A stretch of DNA of 38,675 nucleotides from a virus, in the IMG/VR virus record IMGVR_UViG_3300044678_001237, positions 1-38,675 of that record; one strand, 5' to 3'. The notes under the pieces were generated by a model. It saw only the letters and a list, made by a program, of their open reading frames with translations. It did no database searches and had not been told where the DNA came from. Within the stretch, counting starts at the first letter, position 1. Every line of letters starts with the position of its first letter. The translations under genes and the position numbers were made by a program. Below are positions 37,430-38,675 of this stretch, in pieces.

Positions 37430-38675
37430 TCAAATCACCATCTGCCGAAGCATGACGTTGGACGTGTTCAGCACCATGTAAATATAGTCGATTTCCGTGG
37501 CCCCGTCCTTGTAGGTCACGTCAAATGCCGTGTCGCCCAGAACCGCAGCGCCGTTCGGGTAAAGCATGGTGTTCCAACCATCCATGGATGACTGCGCAAA
37601 ATCGTACCTGAACCAGCGACCCGTCGCGTCCTTATGAATGTAGAGCCAGTCATTGTTGTACACGTACTTGCTGCCAGTCGTGAAAGTTTCGACGGCAGGG
37701 CTGTATGTGATGGCACTCCAGCTATTCGCTGCAATATCGTAGCGGTCAAGCAAAGCGCCAGCCGCCCCTCTGAACGAGTAGATGTAGCGACCGTTCAGGA
37801 TGGCGTTTTCGGTGTTCCAATCGCTCGCCGACACACTGTGAACCCACTGACCTGACATGCCAACACCCGGTGCGCCACCGCGAGCAACGCCTGGCGTCAG
37901 CGTGGTCCAAGTGCCACCACTGATGCTGTAGCGGTACAGAGTGACGGCGTTTGACCCCATGTAGTAGATGAAGTCGTCATTGCCCTCGATGCTGTAGGCC
38001 GAGTCGGTGCTTGGCTGCGTCGTCCATGCAGTGCTCGTTGTGATGACAGTCGCTGTGTTGCTGGCAATCGTGCGTATCTGCCCGGCACCAGTCCCGCTAA
38101 CAATTCGAATCTGAGAGTTCGTCCACTGGTTGGTGGCCCAGTTCTTGGCGCTGTTGGTCAGCGTGGAAGCGCCGCCTGCCGTGGCAGTGCCCGTGGCAAA
38201 TGCCTTGTATCCGTCGTCAAGCCAAGATGGCGTTGCGATGAGGCGACTGTCGGTTCCGATTACGGCTGCCGGGGCTACGCCGTCCGTTGCTCCAGTTTCG
38301 GCAGATGTCCATACGTTCGTGGCAAAATCGTAAAACCTGAATATGTTGGCTGTCGTCGTGCCCGCAGAGGCAACAGCATTCAAGATATACCAGCGTGGGG
38401 TAAGAAGTCGGTAAGTGGTCGAGGCGCTGAACGCGCTGGCTTGTGCTGCGACAGTGATTGTTGCGTTGGTGCCGATTGTGTTGCTGACAATGGCCAGCGT
38501 CACACCGGCATTAGGTCCACCAGTGATGTGAATGCTGTAACCACGCAAGTCCCGCGCCAGCGTCAGGTTCGTGACGATGGTCGATGTGGTGCCGCTGGTT
38601 GCTGTGCCAGAGGGACCTATTGCAGTTCCAGTTCCACATGCTCCAGCAGCGAAGGCACCACCAAGGGCGGGTGAA
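37430..38675 (-). CDS. Propeller-like virion protein, C-terminal part (start lies at 615 across the junction)
   Basis: The frame is open to the right edge and, via the 421-bp overlap, continues into 1-615, giving a 479-aa protein. An internal ATG at 38548 is not the real start. Motifs repeat at intervals: WYILNAVASAGTTTANIFRFYDFATNVW, TNSAKNWATNQWTNSQIRIVSGTG, FIYYMGSNAVTLYRYSISGGTW, YIYSFRGAAGALLDRYDIAANSW and WLYIHKDATGRWFRYDFAQSSMDGW, consistent with blades of a beta-propeller. In the right-hand copy residue 90's codon is Ile (Leu in the left copy). Confidence 0.85.
   Translation of the reverse strand, partial: SPALGGAFAAGACGTGTAIGPSGTATSGTTSTIVTNLTLARDLRGYSIHITGGPNAGVTLAIVSNTIGTNATITVAAQASAFSASTTYRLLTPRWYILNAVASAGTTTANIFRFYDFATNVWTSAETGATDGVAPAAVIGTDSRLIATPSWLDDGYKAFATGTATAGGASTLTNSAKNWATNQWTNSQIRIVSGTGAGQIRTIASNTATVITTSTAWTTQPSTDSAYSIEGNDDFIYYMGSNAVTLYRYSISGGTWTTLTPGVARGGAPGVGMSGQWVHSVSASDWNTENAILNGRYIYSFRGAAGALLDRYDIAANSWSAITYSPAVETFTTGSKYVYNNDWLYIHKDATGRWFRYDFAQSSMDGWNTMLYPNGAAVLGDTAFDVTYKDGATEIDYIYMVLNTSNVMLRQMVI
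38255..38675. repeat. Right copy of the imperfect terminal overlap
   Basis: Equals 1-421 with 10 substitutions and no gaps. Differences are nearly all synonymous in the propeller-like gene. This marks the circular joint of the assembly, not a terminal repeat placed between genes. Confidence 0.93.

Noticed and set aside
1-38675. CRISPR arrays, insertion sequences, rRNA, additional complete tRNAs
   Set aside because: I saw no regularly spaced direct repeats with unique spacers, no transposase frame and no second full cloverleaf; only the 3' fragment at 19996-20020.

Overview
This window looks like the complete genome of a temperate, short-tailed (P22/podovirus-type) phage. It was assembled as a circle and cut inside a virion gene. 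The first 421 bases match the last 421 (38255-38675) with 10 differences, so the unique length is about 38,254 bp and the gene split at the ends is one 479-codon reading frame. GC-rich codon use, a DUF6456-like protein, a DnaA-domain-IV protein and the small HTH families suggest an alphaproteobacterial host. That host call is an inference from family distribution, not something the sequence proves.

Layout on the circle. A lambda-like immunity region lies at about 12.62-13.36 kb: an 88-aa HTH repressor (+), a divergent Cro/YdaS-like gene (-), and three near-identical 15-bp operators with consensus TTCAAGCNGCTTGAA. Leftward (minus strand, 12.87 -> 8.85 kb) is the early replication operon: Cro-like protein, DnaA-domain protein, small proteins, two PD-(D/E)xK-type nuclease candidates, an O-like replication protein carrying a candidate origin, a helicase-loader-like protein and a DUF6456-like protein in the 'Q' position. 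Two hairpins (8.71-8.81 kb) then separate it from the late genes. Late genes run on the minus strand from 8.69 kb through the contig junction and down to 20.47 kb: tail spike, TerS, TerL, portal, small virion proteins, a 479-aa propeller-like protein, scaffold, N4-gp56/P22-type major capsid protein, decoration-like proteins, gp4-like adaptor, gp10-like stabilizer, gp14/gp7/gp20/gp16-like head and ejection proteins, a second tail fibre, the lysis cassette (M15 endolysin, XhlA-like protein, holin, nested Rz/Rz1 spanins), and finally a 660-aa polyvalent protein joining a zincin metallopeptidase to an ADP-ribosyltransferase-like domain.

The plus strand (13.3 -> 18.4 kb) is a lambda-pL-like operon: small proteins, YqaJ exonuclease, HNH protein, ERF annealing protein, several small genes, excisionase and tyrosine integrase. 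A short accessory segment follows (18.5-20.47 kb): three small genes, a tRNA-Val(CAC), an HNH-like gene, a tRNA 3'-end fragment that is a candidate attP core, flanking 18-bp direct repeats, and two tiny membrane-protein genes that end tail-to-tail on the polyvalent gene. A free-standing HNH homing endonuclease sits on the opposite strand just after the capsid gene.

How the parts work together: the repressor silences the two divergent early promoters from O1 and O2/O3. When repression is lost, the left-going operon replicates DNA with host helicase and polymerase, the right-going operon recombines or integrates it, and the late operon packages it into a P22-like capsid with three ejection proteins and a possible ejected effector, then lyses the cell.
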